Notes under the pieces: model-generated
The model's database searches: none
What the model was told of the DNA's origin: nothing
What the model saw: only the letters and a program-made list of their open reading frames with translations
Translations under genes and position numbers: made by a program
Source: Nitrobacter sp. 62-13
GTDB taxonomy: Bacteria; Pseudomonadota; Alphaproteobacteria; Rhizobiales; Xanthobacteraceae
Length of the DNA stretch: 53,613 nucleotides
Reading direction: 5' to 3'
NCBI RefSeq assembly: GCF_001896955.1
Contig: NZ_MKRN01000190.1
Coordinates: 1-53,613 of the forward strand
In this document: positions 7,024 to 15,874 of the stretch, piece after piece
Numbering within the stretch: position 1 is the stretch's first letter
How the letters are laid out: every line of letters starts with the position of its first letter

Positions 7024-8817
7024 TCAAATCCTTGCAATCGACGACCAGGCTTTCGACACCTTCTGTCGGAGCGCCTCCGTCCGCGTCAGCGGCGGCGGCT
7101 TCTCTTCTTCCTCGGGCAACCGGAGGCCCACAGCGTTGACACGGCCCTGGCTGAGGTTGCGCGCGACAAGAACGATGGTGTCGAGCGGCAAGGTCGCTCC
7201 CTCCTTCGGAGCCCGGTCAAGATTGACGTCGAAATAGTCCGCCAGCGTCAGTTGCGCGGCGGCCGGATCGACGGAAATGCCATAGATCTGTGCGATGTCC
7301 CCCACGGTGATTTCGCCCGAAACGAGGAAATCCCCGAGCAGATGCGGGTCCGGCGACGCCATCGGCTGCATCTCGACAAAGAAACGATCGAGCGCCTCGG
7401 CCTTTTCCGGCGGCGCCAGCAGATACAGGTAGTCTCCCGCCGCGATCGGCTCCGCTTCGGCCGGCGTCAGGATTTTCTCGTTGCGGATCACGAGCGTCGG
7501 CTTGGACCAGGACGGAATCAGTCCGCGTCGGAGGAACAGGCTCTTCGGCCGCACCGGATAGCCGACCAACTGCTGCTCGAGCTGCCCCGGCAGATCGAGT
7601 TCGACGCGGCGCGGCCCCCGTTCGGCGCGTGGCAGCGCCACATGCAGCCGCCGCGCGGCCGCGGCGAGCGTCCAGCCCTGGAGCAACAGCGAGATGATGA
7701 CCACCACGAAAGCGACGTCGAAATACAGATAGGCCTTCGACAGGCCGACCAGCATCGGAATCGAGGCGAGGAAGATCGCGACCGCGCCCCGCAGCCCGGT
7801 CCAGGCGATGAACAGCTTTTCCCGCCAGTTGAAGCGAAACGGCGCGAGGCAGAGAAACACCGCGAGCGGGCGCGCCACCAGCATCAGCACCAGGGCGACG
7901 ATCACCGCCGGCACGACGCTGTCCAGCAGGCGCTGCGGCGAGACCAGCAGACCCAGCAGCACGAACATCACGATCTGCGCCAGCCATGTGGCGGCATCGA
8001 GAAACGTCACGACGGAATTGTGCGCGCGGGTCGGACGGTTGCCGATAATGATCCCCGCGAGATAAACGGCGAGAAACCCGGACGCATGGGATATCTGCGC
8101 CACCCCGAAGATCACGAGCGCGGCGGTCGTGACGAACGGCGCATGAAGCCCCTGGGGAAGCTCGACGCGGTTGAGCGCGGCGACCACGATCCGTCCGCCG
8201 ATCAGACCGACGACAGCGCCAAGCATGGACTCGCGCAGAAACTCGAGCACCACATGCCAGACCGAGCTGTCGCCCACCGAGATCAGTTCCACCAGCATCA
8301 GCGTGAGGAACACCGCAAAGGGATCGTTGGTGCCGGACTCCGCTTCCAGCGTGGCACCGACGCGTGGACGCAGCCGCAGCCCCTGCGCATGCACCAGCAG
8401 GAACACCGCGGCCGCGTCGGTGGAGGCGACCACCGCGCCGATCAGCAGCGCCTCGGTCCAGTTGAGATCGAGCGCATATTTCGCGACCGGCGCGGTGACG
8501 AGCGCGGTCAGCAGCACGCCGAAGGTGGCAAGCACCATGGAGGGCGCCAGAACCGTGCGGATGCTCTGGAATCGCGTCTTCAGACCGCCGTCGAACAGAA
8601 TCAGCGCCAGCGCGGCTGACCCGACAAGATAGGTGTTCTGGACGTCGCTGAACGACAGGCCTCCGGGCCCGGAATCGCCCGCCAACATGCCGATGAACAG
8701 AAAGACCAGCAGCAAGGGGGCGCCGAACCGCAGCGCCAGCAGACTCGACAGAATTCCGGCCATAACCAGAATCGCGCCGAGCAAGATCGCCAGACTGACC
8801 GAATCCAGAGATGCCAT
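7024..8817 (-). CDS. nhaP2: K+/H+ antiporter, CPA1 family (NhaP2/CvrA-like)
   Basis: Exchanges K+ (or Na+) for protons across the inner membrane, aiding ion and pH balance. 597 residues. The N-terminal two-thirds are 12-13 membrane segments (SLAILLGAILVMAGILSSLL..., LILFDGGLKTR, GAVVASTDAAAVF with the transport aspartate). After about residue 400 come cytosolic regions: a TrkA-C-like segment (VIRNEKILTPAEAEPIAAGD) and a CorC/HlyC-like ending (LGDFLVSGEITVGDIAQIYG, ADYFDVNL). Length and domain order match E. coli CvrA (578). The start at 8817 (MASLDSVSLAILLG) is preferred over ORF extensions to 9153, which encode nothing family-like. Confidence 0.9.
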   Translation of the reverse strand: MASLDSVSLAILLGAILVMAGILSSLLALRFGAPLLLVFLFIGMLAGDSGPGGLSFSDVQNTYLVGSAALALILFDGGLKTRFQSIRTVLAPSMVLATFGVLLTALVTAPVAKYALDLNWTEALLIGAVVASTDAAAVFLLVHAQGLRLRPRVGATLEAESGTNDPFAVFLTLMLVELISVGDSSVWHVVLEFLRESMLGAVVGLIGGRIVVAALNRVELPQGLHAPFVTTAALVIFGVAQISHASGFLAVYLAGIIIGNRPTRAHNSVVTFLDAATWLAQIVMFVLLGLLVSPQRLLDSVVPAVIVALVLMLVARPLAVFLCLAPFRFNWREKLFIAWTGLRGAVAIFLASIPMLVGLSKAYLYFDVAFVVVIISLLLQGWTLAAAARRLHVALPRAERGPRRVELDLPGQLEQQLVGYPVRPKSLFLRRGLIPSWSKPTLVIRNEKILTPAEAEPIAAGDYLYLLAPPEKAEALDRFFVEMQPMASPDPHLLGDFLVSGEITVGDIAQIYGISVDPAAAQLTLADYFDVNLDRAPKEGATLPLDTIVLVARNLSQGRVNAVGLRLPEEEEKPPPLTRTEALRQKVSKAWSSIARI

Positions 8818-9203
8818 TAAAAATCCGAAGCTGCAAACACTTGCATTTTCATCCTTATCGTCGCCGTCGTGGCGCGCCAACCGATTTCTGTCGGTCCGAC
8901 TCATACCCTCCAGAGCGCGAACGCACTGCTGTTGTAGCATTGTGACGGGACCTGATCGAAGCCGGCCGGAACAGCGGCGGAGCCAGGCGGCGTCAACACG
9001 ACGCAGCCCGGTAACGCCATCGGCAGCCGGGCTTTCGACCGGCATACCCGCCGGCCGCGCGCACGGAATCCTCGCCGCCTCCGATAGCGACGAAATCTTC
9101 CCATTTGGTCCGGAGCGGCGTACACGTTGTCGAGCTTGCGCTGAGAGCGCCATCCACTAGATTAGGGGCAAGATCACGCCTCTCCTCCCAGATCCAGATC
9201 GTG
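8818..9203. other. Divergent intergenic region, no gene seen
   Basis: 386 bp between the divergent starts of the antiporter and map genes. Both frames stay open because of base composition, but I see no plausible coding start with a ribosome site. It should hold the promoters of both genes. I could not pick convincing -35/-10 pairs. Confidence 0.4.
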
Positions 9204-10028
9204 ATGAGCTACGTCGAAGCCACAGAAACCCCCCTCCGCAAGACCGGGCAGATCAAGCTGCACGGCCCGAGCGGATTTGCCGGAATGCGCAAGGCCGGCG
9301 CCCTCACGGCGCGCTGCCTCGATGAACTCGCCAGTCTGGTGAAACCGGGCGTGCCGACGTCGAAAATCGACGAATTCGTGCGCGAATTCGCATTCAGCCA
9401 TGGCGCCTATCCGGCAACGCTGATGTATCGCGGGTATCGCTACTCGACCTGCACGTCGATCAATCACGTGGTCTGTCACGGGATGCCCGGCGACCGCGCC
9501 CTGAAAGAGGGCGATATCGTCAATGTCGACGTGACCCTTATCGTCGATGGCTGGTACGGCGATTCGAGCCGGATGTACGCGGTCGGTCCGATCGCGCGAA
9601 AGGCCGAACGGCTGATCGAGGTGACCTATGAAGCGATGATGCGGGGCATCGCTGCCGTCAAACCCGGCGCGACGACCGGCGACATCGGCCACGCCATCCA
9701 GACCTTCGTCGAGCCGCAGGGCATGAGCGTGGTGCGCGATTTCTGCGGTCACGGGCTCGGCCGCATGTTCCACGACGAACCGAACATCATCCATGTCGGC
9801 CGGCCCGGCGAAGGCGTGCCGCTCCGGCCCGGCATGTTCTTTACCATCGAGCCGATGATCAATCTGGGCAGGCCGCACGTGAAGATCCTGTCCGACGGCT
9901 GGACCGCCGTGACCCGCGACCGCTCGCTGTCGGCGCAATTCGAGCATTCGGTTGGCGTGACCCAGACCGGAGTCGAAATCTTCACGCTGCCGCCGCACGG
10001 CCTCGACAACCCGTCGTCCGGGAATTGA
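9204..10028 (+). CDS. map: Methionine aminopeptidase, type I
   Basis: Removes the initiator methionine from nascent proteins. 274 residues. All five metal ligands of the pita-bread fold are present: D109 and D120 (NVDVTLIVDGWYGDSS), H183 (GHGLGRMFHDEP), E216 (FTIEPMI) and E247 (FEHSVGV). The substrate histidine region NHVVCHGMPGD is also intact. The start at 9204 (MSYVEATETP) is chosen over the open extension to 9105. radC follows 126 bp downstream on the same strand, an order I associate with alphaproteobacteria. Confidence 0.95.
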   Translation: MSYVEATETPLRKTGQIKLHGPSGFAGMRKAGALTARCLDELASLVKPGVPTSKIDEFVREFAFSHGAYPATLMYRGYRYSTCTSINHVVCHGMPGDRALKEGDIVNVDVTLIVDGWYGDSSRMYAVGPIARKAERLIEVTYEAMMRGIAAVKPGATTGDIGHAIQTFVEPQGMSVVRDFCGHGLGRMFHDEPNIIHVGRPGEGVPLRPGMFFTIEPMINLGRPHVKILSDGWTAVTRDRSLSAQFEHSVGVTQTGVEIFTLPPHGLDNPSSGN

Positions 10029-10154
10029 ACCTCCAATCCGGTCAAAGATCGCGTTGGACCACTTGTCCTTTCGTGACTCGCATCCCTGAAGGGGGGTTGC
10101 AAATACCGTCGACCGCGGCAAGGTTGCGGTAACCAACCGGTTCGCTGCATCCTG

Positions 10155-10865
10155 ATGCCCGCAGACGCCAAGAGCCCCCCAGGATTTGCCGAAGCGCCGC
10201 ATTACCACGGCCATCGCGAGCGGCTGCGAGAACGATTCCGCGACGCGGGACCGGATGCGCTCAGCGACTACGAACTGCTCGAAATGGTGCTGTTCCGTGC
10301 GCTGCCACGCCGGGACGTCAAGCCGCTGGCCAAGTCCCTGATCGGCAGGTTCGGGTCGTTCGCCGAAGTGGTTCATGCACCCGATGCCCGCCTCCGCGAA
10401 ATCAGCGGGCTCGGGGAGGCGGCGATCATCGAGATCAAGCTGATCGCGGCGAGCGCCAGCCGCGTAGCCAAAGGACAATTGAAGCAGCGGACGATGCTGT
10501 CGTCATGGGCTGCGGTGATCGACTATTGCCGGACCTCGATGGCGTTCGCGGACAAGGAGCAATTTCGCATTCTGTTCCTCGACAAGCGCAATCAGCTCAT
10601 CGCGGACGAATTGCAACAAGTCGGCACCGTCGATCACACTCCGGTCTACCCGCGCGAGGTCGTCAAACGCGCGCTGGAGCTATCGGCGACCGCGATCATC
10701 ATGGTCCACAACCATCCCTCAGGCGATCCCACGCCGTCGCAGGCGGACATCCAGATGACCAAGACAATCATCGGCATCGCGAGTCCGCTCGGGATATCGG
10801 TGCACGACCACATCATCGTCGGCAAGAACGGCCATGCGAGCCTCAAGGGCCTGCGGCTGATCTAG
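10155..10865 (+). CDS. radC: RadC family (JAB/MPN domain) protein
   Basis: Member of the RadC family, historically linked to DNA repair but of uncertain biochemical role. 236 residues. An N-terminal helix-hairpin-helix-like region (about residues 30-105, containing [10 protein letters not shown] and [15 protein letters not shown]) precedes the JAMM metalloprotease-like motif [14 protein letters not shown], with H185, H187 and D198 as candidate metal ligands. Full length and intact. A hairpin at 10922-10953 probably ends the transcript. Confidence 0.93.
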   Translation: MPADAKSPPGFAEAPHYHGHRERLRERFRDAGPDALSDYELLEMVLFRALPRRDVKPLAKSLIGRFGSFAEVVHAPDARLREISGLGEAAIIEIKLIAASASRVAKGQLKQRTMLSSWAAVIDYCRTSMAFADKEQFRILFLDKRNQLIADELQQVGTVDHTPVYPREVVKRALELSATAIIMVHNHPSGDPTPSQADIQMTKTIIGIASPLGISVHDHIIVGKNGHASLKGLRLI

Positions 10866-10921
10866 CAATCCGATCTAGCGTTTGCGTTCCATGGCAGCAG
10901 GCGCTCAGCTCGTCGTTGACA

Positions 10922-10953
10922 AGAAACGCCGCACCCGGCGGCGCGGCGTTTCT
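10922..10953. terminator. Probable bidirectional terminator hairpin
   Basis: AGAAACGCCGC (10922-10932) pairs perfectly with GCGGCGTTTCT (10943-10953) around a 10-base loop. It lies between the convergent radC and bacteriocin-like genes and can serve both strands. Confidence 0.6.
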
Positions 10954-10970
10954 CTTACGCATTCCGTCAA

Positions 10971-11165
10971 TCAGGCAGCGTTTTTCGGGCCGGTCGGAAA
11001 ATCGCCCTTGGGCGCAGGCGGCGGATCGAGCGTTCCGTCTGCGATGCAATAGGCTATTCCCAAGGCGACGCCGAGGGCGATGAAGGGAAACAACCCCCCG
11101 CTCACCTGATCGAGTTCGGCATTGGACAGCGGCGCAATGCCGCCGTTCAAGCTCATGCTGGCCAT
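10971..11165 (-). CDS. Double-glycine leader peptide, bacteriocin-like
   Basis: A 64-residue peptide. The first 24 residues end PLSNAELDQVSGG, the classic double-glycine leader (E-L-x-x-V-S-G-G) recognised by C39-type peptidase ABC exporters. The remaining 40 residues form a hydrophobic, glycine-containing core (LFPFIALGVALGIAYCIADG) followed by a polar proline-rich tail (PPPAPKGDFPTGP). The start at 11165 has an unusually good ribosome site, AAGGAGGT, correctly spaced. A longer in-frame start at 11225 lacks one. Similar peptides are widespread in bradyrhizobia and often annotated as bacteriocins without proof. No C39 exporter or immunity gene is recognised in the window. Function, secretion and target are inference. 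Confidence 0.78.
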   Translation of the reverse strand: MASMSLNGGIAPLSNAELDQVSGGLFPFIALGVALGIAYCIADGTLDPPPAPKGDFPTGPKNAA

Positions 11166-11341
11166 GTGACCTCCTTGGTTCGTCGTAAAGCGAATCCTCA
11201 ACGCATGTCGGCTGACGGGAGACATTGAGGTCGCTCCCCAGCATGACCGGCGCGCGAGCGCGGCGCTGTGGCGAACGTCACACTGCGCCGCGCGGTCGCG
11301 TCAGGCGGGCCGGCAATAGTCCGCAACGCGGATGGCGATAT

Positions 11342-12064
11342 CTACTGTCTCACCAGAATGAGGGGATTTGCGGTATCGGGAACGAGTCGCCACTGCGCGT
11401 TGTCGTCTGCCTGAAAATGCCAGGTGTCGCCGCTCGCCGACATCAACAGGATTTCACCGTGCTCGAGCCGCCAGACCTCGGGCTTGAAGCCGGCGATCGC
11501 CGGATCGCATTTGGGCTTGAGAAAAGCCTGGAAATTGTCCGGCGGCACCTCGGTGTTGGTCAGCGTGATGCCGCAGACCGTCTGGCCATTGCCGCGAACG
11601 AAAGCCCAGTCGCCGATCATCTGATCCATCGATTTGGCGAGCGAACGGGCCTCGGCGAGATTTTGCAGGATGTAGATGCCCTCGTTCTCCCGTCGGCCTT
11701 CGAAAATGCCGCTTTCGACTTCGGTGAAATCGATCACCGGTTCTCCGGTGGCGCTCTGCAAGCGCACGATATCGAGGCCGGCGACGGTCCAGGCCGCGAT
11801 ATCCTTCGTGAACGGCAACGAGGCCGCGCAGCCCGGTTCGAGGTCGAGCTTGAGACCGTGCGGCGATGGATCGCCCTTGAGCGTCACGACACAGGTTTTG
11901 CTGCGTTCGGTCGTCGACAGTTCCCACTGCCCGATCATGTCTTTTTTCAATGCGGACGCGTCCTGCCCCAATGCGGCCGATCCGCAGGTCATCAATGCCG
12001 CGACGCCGGCGAGAATGAGTCCCCGCTTCCGCCACGCCGGCTTGCTGCCGTCTGTGCTCGCCAT
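11342..12064 (-). CDS. AprI/Inh-family protease inhibitor, two-domain
   Basis: A 240-residue exported protein. The N-terminal signal region is KRGLILAGVAALMTCGSAALG, with cleavage near residue 33. The rest carries two similar units: one starting MIGQWELSTTERSKTCVVTL (about residue 43) and one starting MIGDWAFVRGNGQTVCGITL (about residue 148), each with a paired-cysteine, W-rich beta-barrel pattern like the Inh inhibitors of serralysin-type metalloproteases. Classic AprI/Inh is a single domain of about 110-130 residues, so this looks like a duplicated form. Its ATG directly follows the stop of the dehydrogenase gene, with GGAGGGA as ribosome site inside that gene, so it is the last cistron of the run. 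No target protease is visible. Confidence 0.75.
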   Translation of the reverse strand: MASTDGSKPAWRKRGLILAGVAALMTCGSAALGQDASALKKDMIGQWELSTTERSKTCVVTLKGDPSPHGLKLDLEPGCAASLPFTKDIAAWTVAGLDIVRLQSATGEPVIDFTEVESGIFEGRRENEGIYILQNLAEARSLAKSMDQMIGDWAFVRGNGQTVCGITLTNTEVPPDNFQAFLKPKCDPAIAGFKPEVWRLEHGEILLMSASGDTWHFQADDNAQWRLVPDTANPLILVRQ

Positions 12065-13048
12065 CTAGCGTCCCTCCACCGGCGTTTCCGGCACCGGCGT
12101 CAGCGGCGGCTTGCCGGCGAACCAGGCCGTGATGTTGTCGACAACAAGCTGGTCCATCGCATCGCGCGTCACCACCGACGCCGAACCGATGTGCGGCAAC
12201 AGCACCACGTTCTGCAACGCGCGCAATTCCTCCGGGACGTGCGGTTCATTGGCGAACACGTCGAGGCCAGCCGCCAGGATAACGCCGGATTTCAGCGCAT
12301 GGATCAGCGCCGGTTCATCGACTACCGAGCCGCGCGCCAAATTCACGACGACGCCGCGCGGCCCGAGCGCCGCCAGCACATCGGCATTGACCAGCTTGTC
12401 CGTCGATGGACCGCCGGGCGTGATGATGACCAGCGTATCCGCCTCCTTCGCCATCTCGATCAGGTCCGGATAGTGCCGATAGGAGACGCCCGCGGCCGGA
12501 CGGCGCGAATGGTAGACAACCGGCACCCGCGACGCATCGAGCCGGCGGGCGATCGCCTGGCCGATCCGGCCCATGCCGACCATGCCGACCTTGCGGTCGC
12601 GCAGCGAGCCGGCGCTCAAGGGAAAATTCTGCGTAGCCCACAATCCCGAGCGCACATGACGATCCGCCCTGACGAAATCGCGCAGCGTCGCGATCAGAAG
12701 ACCGAGCGCGACGTCCGCGACCTCCTCGGTCAGGACGTCGGGCGTATTGGTGACGACGACCTTGTGTTGGCGCGCGTGGCCGGTATCGACGTGATCATAG
12801 CCGACGCCGAAGGTCGATATGATCTCGAGCTTGGGAAAGAGCGCCTGTACCGCGCTGCCGCATGGTACCAGACCGGTGACGGCCATGCCCCGGATTTTCC
12901 CGGCGACGGCGGGCGCCAGCCGTTCCAGATCGGCGTGTTGCTCGCAATGATGCAGCACGAACCCGTCGTCAAAGCCGTTGTCGATCGTCGGCTTGCGCGG
13001 TCCGTAGACCAGGAGTTCGATCCTTTCCGGCGAGCCGTTGGCGCCCAT
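12065..13048 (-). CDS. D-2-hydroxyacid dehydrogenase (NAD(P)-dependent)
   Basis: 327 residues of the D-isomer-specific 2-hydroxyacid dehydrogenase family, close to glyoxylate/hydroxypyruvate reductases. The N-terminal catalytic part (ISTFGVGYDHVD, VTNTPDVLTEEVADVALGL) surrounds a Rossmann domain with GMGRIGQAIA (about residues 154-163). Catalytic residues are visible: Arg in NLARGSVVDE, Glu in DVFANEP and His in LPHIGSA. It overlaps the upstream permease gene by one base and touches the downstream inhibitor gene, so it belongs to the ABC transporter transcript. It may act on the imported compound or a breakdown product. The substrate is unknown. Confidence 0.88.
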   Translation of the reverse strand: MGANGSPERIELLVYGPRKPTIDNGFDDGFVLHHCEQHADLERLAPAVAGKIRGMAVTGLVPCGSAVQALFPKLEIISTFGVGYDHVDTGHARQHKVVVTNTPDVLTEEVADVALGLLIATLRDFVRADRHVRSGLWATQNFPLSAGSLRDRKVGMVGMGRIGQAIARRLDASRVPVVYHSRRPAAGVSYRHYPDLIEMAKEADTLVIITPGGPSTDKLVNADVLAALGPRGVVVNLARGSVVDEPALIHALKSGVILAAGLDVFANEPHVPEELRALQNVVLLPHIGSASVVTRDAMDQLVVDNITAWFAGKPPLTPVPETPVEGR

Positions 13049-13884
13049 CAGTTCTCCTTCCGAAGCGCGCTTTCGTGCCAGCGCCGCAACATCAGATGCG
13101 ACACCGCCGCAAGGCCCATATAAATGACGATGCCCGCCACCGAGAGCAACAACAACGCCGCGAACATGCGCGGAATGTTGAGCCGGTAGCCGGATTCCGC
13201 GATCCTGTAGGCGAGGCCCGAACCGGCGCCGGCCGAACCCGCCGCGATCTCCGCAACCACCGCCCCGATCAGCGACAGGCCGCCGGCGATGCGCAATCCG
13301 CCGAGAATGTAGGGCAGCGCCGCCGGCAGCTTCAGATAGCGCAGCGCCTGCAGCCGCGATGCACCGTAGAGGCGAAACATTCCTTCCAGATTACGGTCCA
13401 CCGAATTGAGACCCAGCGTGGTATTCGACAGCACCGGAAAGAACGCGACGATCCAGGCGCAGACCACCACCGCGGTCTGCTGCGGCAGGTAGATCAGAAG
13501 CAGCGGCGCGATCGCGATCACCGGCGTGACCTGCAGGATAATCGCATAGGGCAGGAGCGCATGCTCCAGCCATTTCGACTGGTTGAACAGCAGCGCCAGC
13601 ACGATGCCACCCACCGCTGCTGCGGCAAAACCCTCAGCAGTGGTTAGCAAGGTGGTCAGCAGCGATTGCCACAGGATCGGCCAGTCCTGCACCAGCGTCG
13701 CCGCCACCAGCATGGGGCCCGGCAGCACATAAGGCGGAATGGCGTAAATCCGCACGACGAAATGCCACGCCAGCACGCCGGCTCCCAGCACCGCGACCGG
13801 CAACAGCACGCGCGCGACGGGCGCTCGCCGATCGCGCTCCGATGCCTCGCTGCCGGCTGGCGAAGACGAAGCAGAGACGGTCAT
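13048..13884 (-). CDS. ABC transporter permease (SsuC/TauC type)
   Basis: 278-residue inner-membrane permease of the nitrate/sulfonate/NMT1-type importers. About six membrane segments (VARVLLPVAVLGAGVLAWHF, LLTTAEGFAAAAVGGIVLAL, PVIAIAPLLLIYLP and others). The EAA loop that contacts the ATPase is near EGMFRLYGASRLQALRYLKL. ATG at 13884 is selected because it forms a 4-base ATGA overlap with the stop of the ATPase gene. An earlier in-frame start at 13929 would overlap that gene by about 49 bases and carries only arginine/glycine-rich sequence. Works with the ATPase and binding protein next to it. Confidence 0.9.
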   Translation of the reverse strand: MTVSASSSPAGSEASERDRRAPVARVLLPVAVLGAGVLAWHFVVRIYAIPPYVLPGPMLVAATLVQDWPILWQSLLTTLLTTAEGFAAAAVGGIVLALLFNQSKWLEHALLPYAIILQVTPVIAIAPLLLIYLPQQTAVVVCAWIVAFFPVLSNTTLGLNSVDRNLEGMFRLYGASRLQALRYLKLPAALPYILGGLRIAGGLSLIGAVVAEIAAGSAGAGSGLAYRIAESGYRLNIPRMFAALLLLSVAGIVIYMGLAAVSHLMLRRWHESALRKEN

Positions 13885-14675
13885 GGACGGCCCGCCGCCC
13901 GCGACAGCGCGGCCGACACCTCGCGGCAATAGGCGGCGTATTCCGCCGAGGTCCTGAAATCCTCGTCCCGCGGCTCGACCGTGTCGATGCAGTGTTCGGC
14001 ACTGATGCGGCCGGGGCGCGGCGTCATCACCACGACGCGGCGCGAGAGATAGACCGACTCGAACACCGAATGGGTAACGAAGATGACGGTCTTACGCAGG
14101 TCGCGCCACAGCGCCAGCAGGTCGTTGTTGAGGCGGAAGCGGGTGATCTCGTCGAGCGCGGCAAACGGTTCGTCCATCAAAAGAATATCCGGATCCGTGA
14201 CGAGCGCGCGCGCCAGCGACACCCGCATCTTCATGCCGCCGGACAGTTCGCGCGGATAGGCGGCTGCGAATTCGGCCAATCCCACCCGCGCCAGCGCGGG
14301 CTCGACGTGCCCCTTGATGTCGGCGCGCGGCCGGTGCGCGAGTTTTAACGGCAATGCCACGTTGTCGCGCACGCTCGCCCATGGCATCAGGGTCGGCTCC
14401 TGGAACACGAAACCGATGGAGCGCCCGCCGCCGGCAATGCGAACCGTACCGGACGTCGGCGCGCTCAAGCCGGCGATGATCCGCAGCGCGGTCGATTTTC
14501 CGCAGCCGGATGGTCCGAGCAGCGAGACGAAATCGCCCTTGCTCACATCGAAATCGAGCGGTCCCAGCGCCACGACGCCGCCGTCGTAGCGTTTCGTGAC
14601 GCCCTTCATGCTCACGGCATCACCCACGCGCGGACTCGTGCCGGATTCGGATGGCGCTGTTGCGGGCTCGATCAT
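13881..14675 (-). CDS. ABC transporter ATPase (SsuB/TauB type)
   Basis: 264 residues from ATG at 14675. A GTG two codons upstream (14681) is an equally possible start. Walker A GPSGCGKST, Q-loop FVFQEPTLMPW (the LMPW ending is typical of the nitrate/taurine/sulfonate group), signature LSGGMKMRVSLARAL, Walker B ILLMDEPF, H-loop FVTHSVFE. Energises import by the permease. It lies 12 bp after the binding-protein gene and overlaps the permease gene by four bases. Confidence 0.92.
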   Translation of the reverse strand: MIEPATAPSESGTSPRVGDAVSMKGVTKRYDGGVVALGPLDFDVSKGDFVSLLGPSGCGKSTALRIIAGLSAPTSGTVRIAGGGRSIGFVFQEPTLMPWASVRDNVALPLKLAHRPRADIKGHVEPALARVGLAEFAAAYPRELSGGMKMRVSLARALVTDPDILLMDEPFAALDEITRFRLNNDLLALWRDLRKTVIFVTHSVFESVYLSRRVVVMTPRPGRISAEHCIDTVEPRDEDFRTSAEYAAYCREVSAALSRAAGRP

Positions 14676-14687
14676 CGACACCGGATT

Positions 14688-15743
14688 TTATTTCCCGGAC
14701 TGCAGATTCTTGGGATTCAAGTTCTCCGGCCGCAAGTCGAGGCCGACTCCCTTGTTGACGAACTGCAGCGTGTAGGCCTTGCGAAAGTCGATATCGCGGC
14801 GAACCACGCCGGCCAGCACCATCTTGTCGAAGAAGCTCGCATAGCGCGCATCGCTCATGGCGCCGATGCCGTCGCGCAAGGAGTCGCCGGAATCGACGAT
14901 GCCGTATTCCCGCATCTTCGCCACCGAATAGGCCAGCAGACCGTCGGTCATTTCGGGATTGAGCTTCTTGATCATGGCATTGCCGGCCGTGTTGTCGCCG
15001 TACAGGTAAGTATACCAGCCGATGATCGAGGCGTCGACGAAACGCTGCACAAGGTCCTGCTTGTGCTCGACCAGATCGCGGCGGGTTTCGATCAGGGTCG
15101 AATACGGGTTGAACCCGGCATCCGCAAGCAGGATCACGGTCGGCTTGAAACCGGCCCGCTTCTCCACCGCGAACGGTTCGGAGGTGACATAGCCTTGCAT
15201 CGCGCTGTTCCTGTCGGCGAGAAAGGGCTGCGCGTTGAAGGTATAGGGTTTGACCTTCTCTCCGCTGAAACCGTACTCCGATTTGAGCCACTGGAAGTAG
15301 CTGGCGATGCCTTCCTTGGAGACGAACAGAGTGAGCGGCTTCAGGTCCTCGATTTTCGTCACCTTCGATTCAGGATGCGCAAGAAAAACCTGCGGGTCCT
15401 TCTGGAACATCGCAGCGACCGCGACGACCGGCACGTTGTTCGCCACCGCATCGAACGATTGCAGCGTGTTCGCGGTCATGAAGAAATCCAGCTTGCCGGA
15501 AATCAGCAGAACCCGATTGTTCACATTGGGGCCGCCGGGAACGATGGTGACGTCGAGGCCGTATTTCTTGTAGGTGCCGTCGGCCAGCGCCTGAAAGAAG
15601 CCGCCGTGCTCGCCCTCGGCCACCCAGTTCGTGCCAAAGGAAACCTTGTCCAGCGCCGGGCCGGCTGCCGCGCCTCCGGCGAGGCCGAGCGCCAGCACCA
15701 GTCCGGCCGTTAACGTTCGCAGCGAAAGGGCAAGGCGCATCAT
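14688..15743 (-). CDS. ABC transporter substrate-binding protein, NMT1/THI5-like
   Basis: 351-residue periplasmic binding protein, first gene of the minus-strand importer run. Signal peptide MMRLALSLRTLTAGLVLALG with cleavage near AAAG. The mature start KVSFGTNWVAEGEHGGFFQA and the segments GLDVTIVPGGPNVN and LISGKLDFFMTANTLQSFDA fit the NMT1/THI5-like group, whose members bind thiamine-pyrimidine precursors, sulfonates, riboflavin and other small organics. The substrate cannot be told from motifs. The start at 15743 has GAGAG just upstream. The open frame reaches 15848 but the signal peptide defines the start. Confidence 0.88.
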   Translation of the reverse strand: MMRLALSLRTLTAGLVLALGLAGGAAAGPALDKVSFGTNWVAEGEHGGFFQALADGTYKKYGLDVTIVPGGPNVNNRVLLISGKLDFFMTANTLQSFDAVANNVPVVAVAAMFQKDPQVFLAHPESKVTKIEDLKPLTLFVSKEGIASYFQWLKSEYGFSGEKVKPYTFNAQPFLADRNSAMQGYVTSEPFAVEKRAGFKPTVILLADAGFNPYSTLIETRRDLVEHKQDLVQRFVDASIIGWYTYLYGDNTAGNAMIKKLNPEMTDGLLAYSVAKMREYGIVDSGDSLRDGIGAMSDARYASFFDKMVLAGVVRRDIDFRKAYTLQFVNKGVGLDLRPENLNPKNLQSGK

Positions 15744-15807
15744 TGGACTCTCTCGATCGTTTTGGCTCATGATTGGGAGGCGGCCCGGATCGGCGCAAAT
15801 CCCGGCG

Positions 15808-15840
15808 ACCGGAGGACATGCTCCGCTCGAAAACGCTATA
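15808..15840 (+). repeat. Family 1 repeat, distal-end fragment
   Basis: Only the far end of the family 1 element (GGA, then GCTCCGCTCGAAAACGCT) is recognisable. It matches the end of 31141-31264 in the same orientation. It sits in the divergent space between the importer run and the creatininase gene. Confidence 0.4.
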
Positions 15841-15874
15841 ACCCGCATTTCGGCTCGATGAAACGCTGCGTGAG

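Noticed and set aside
7252-8619. 455-codon open frame opposite the antiporter gene
   Set aside because: High-GC shadow. No family motif, low-complexity His/Arg/Gln composition, and the antiporter on the other strand is certain.
11225-13123. 632-codon open frame opposite the inhibitor and dehydrogenase genes
   Set aside because: Antisense shadow spanning two real genes, with arginine-rich meaningless translation.
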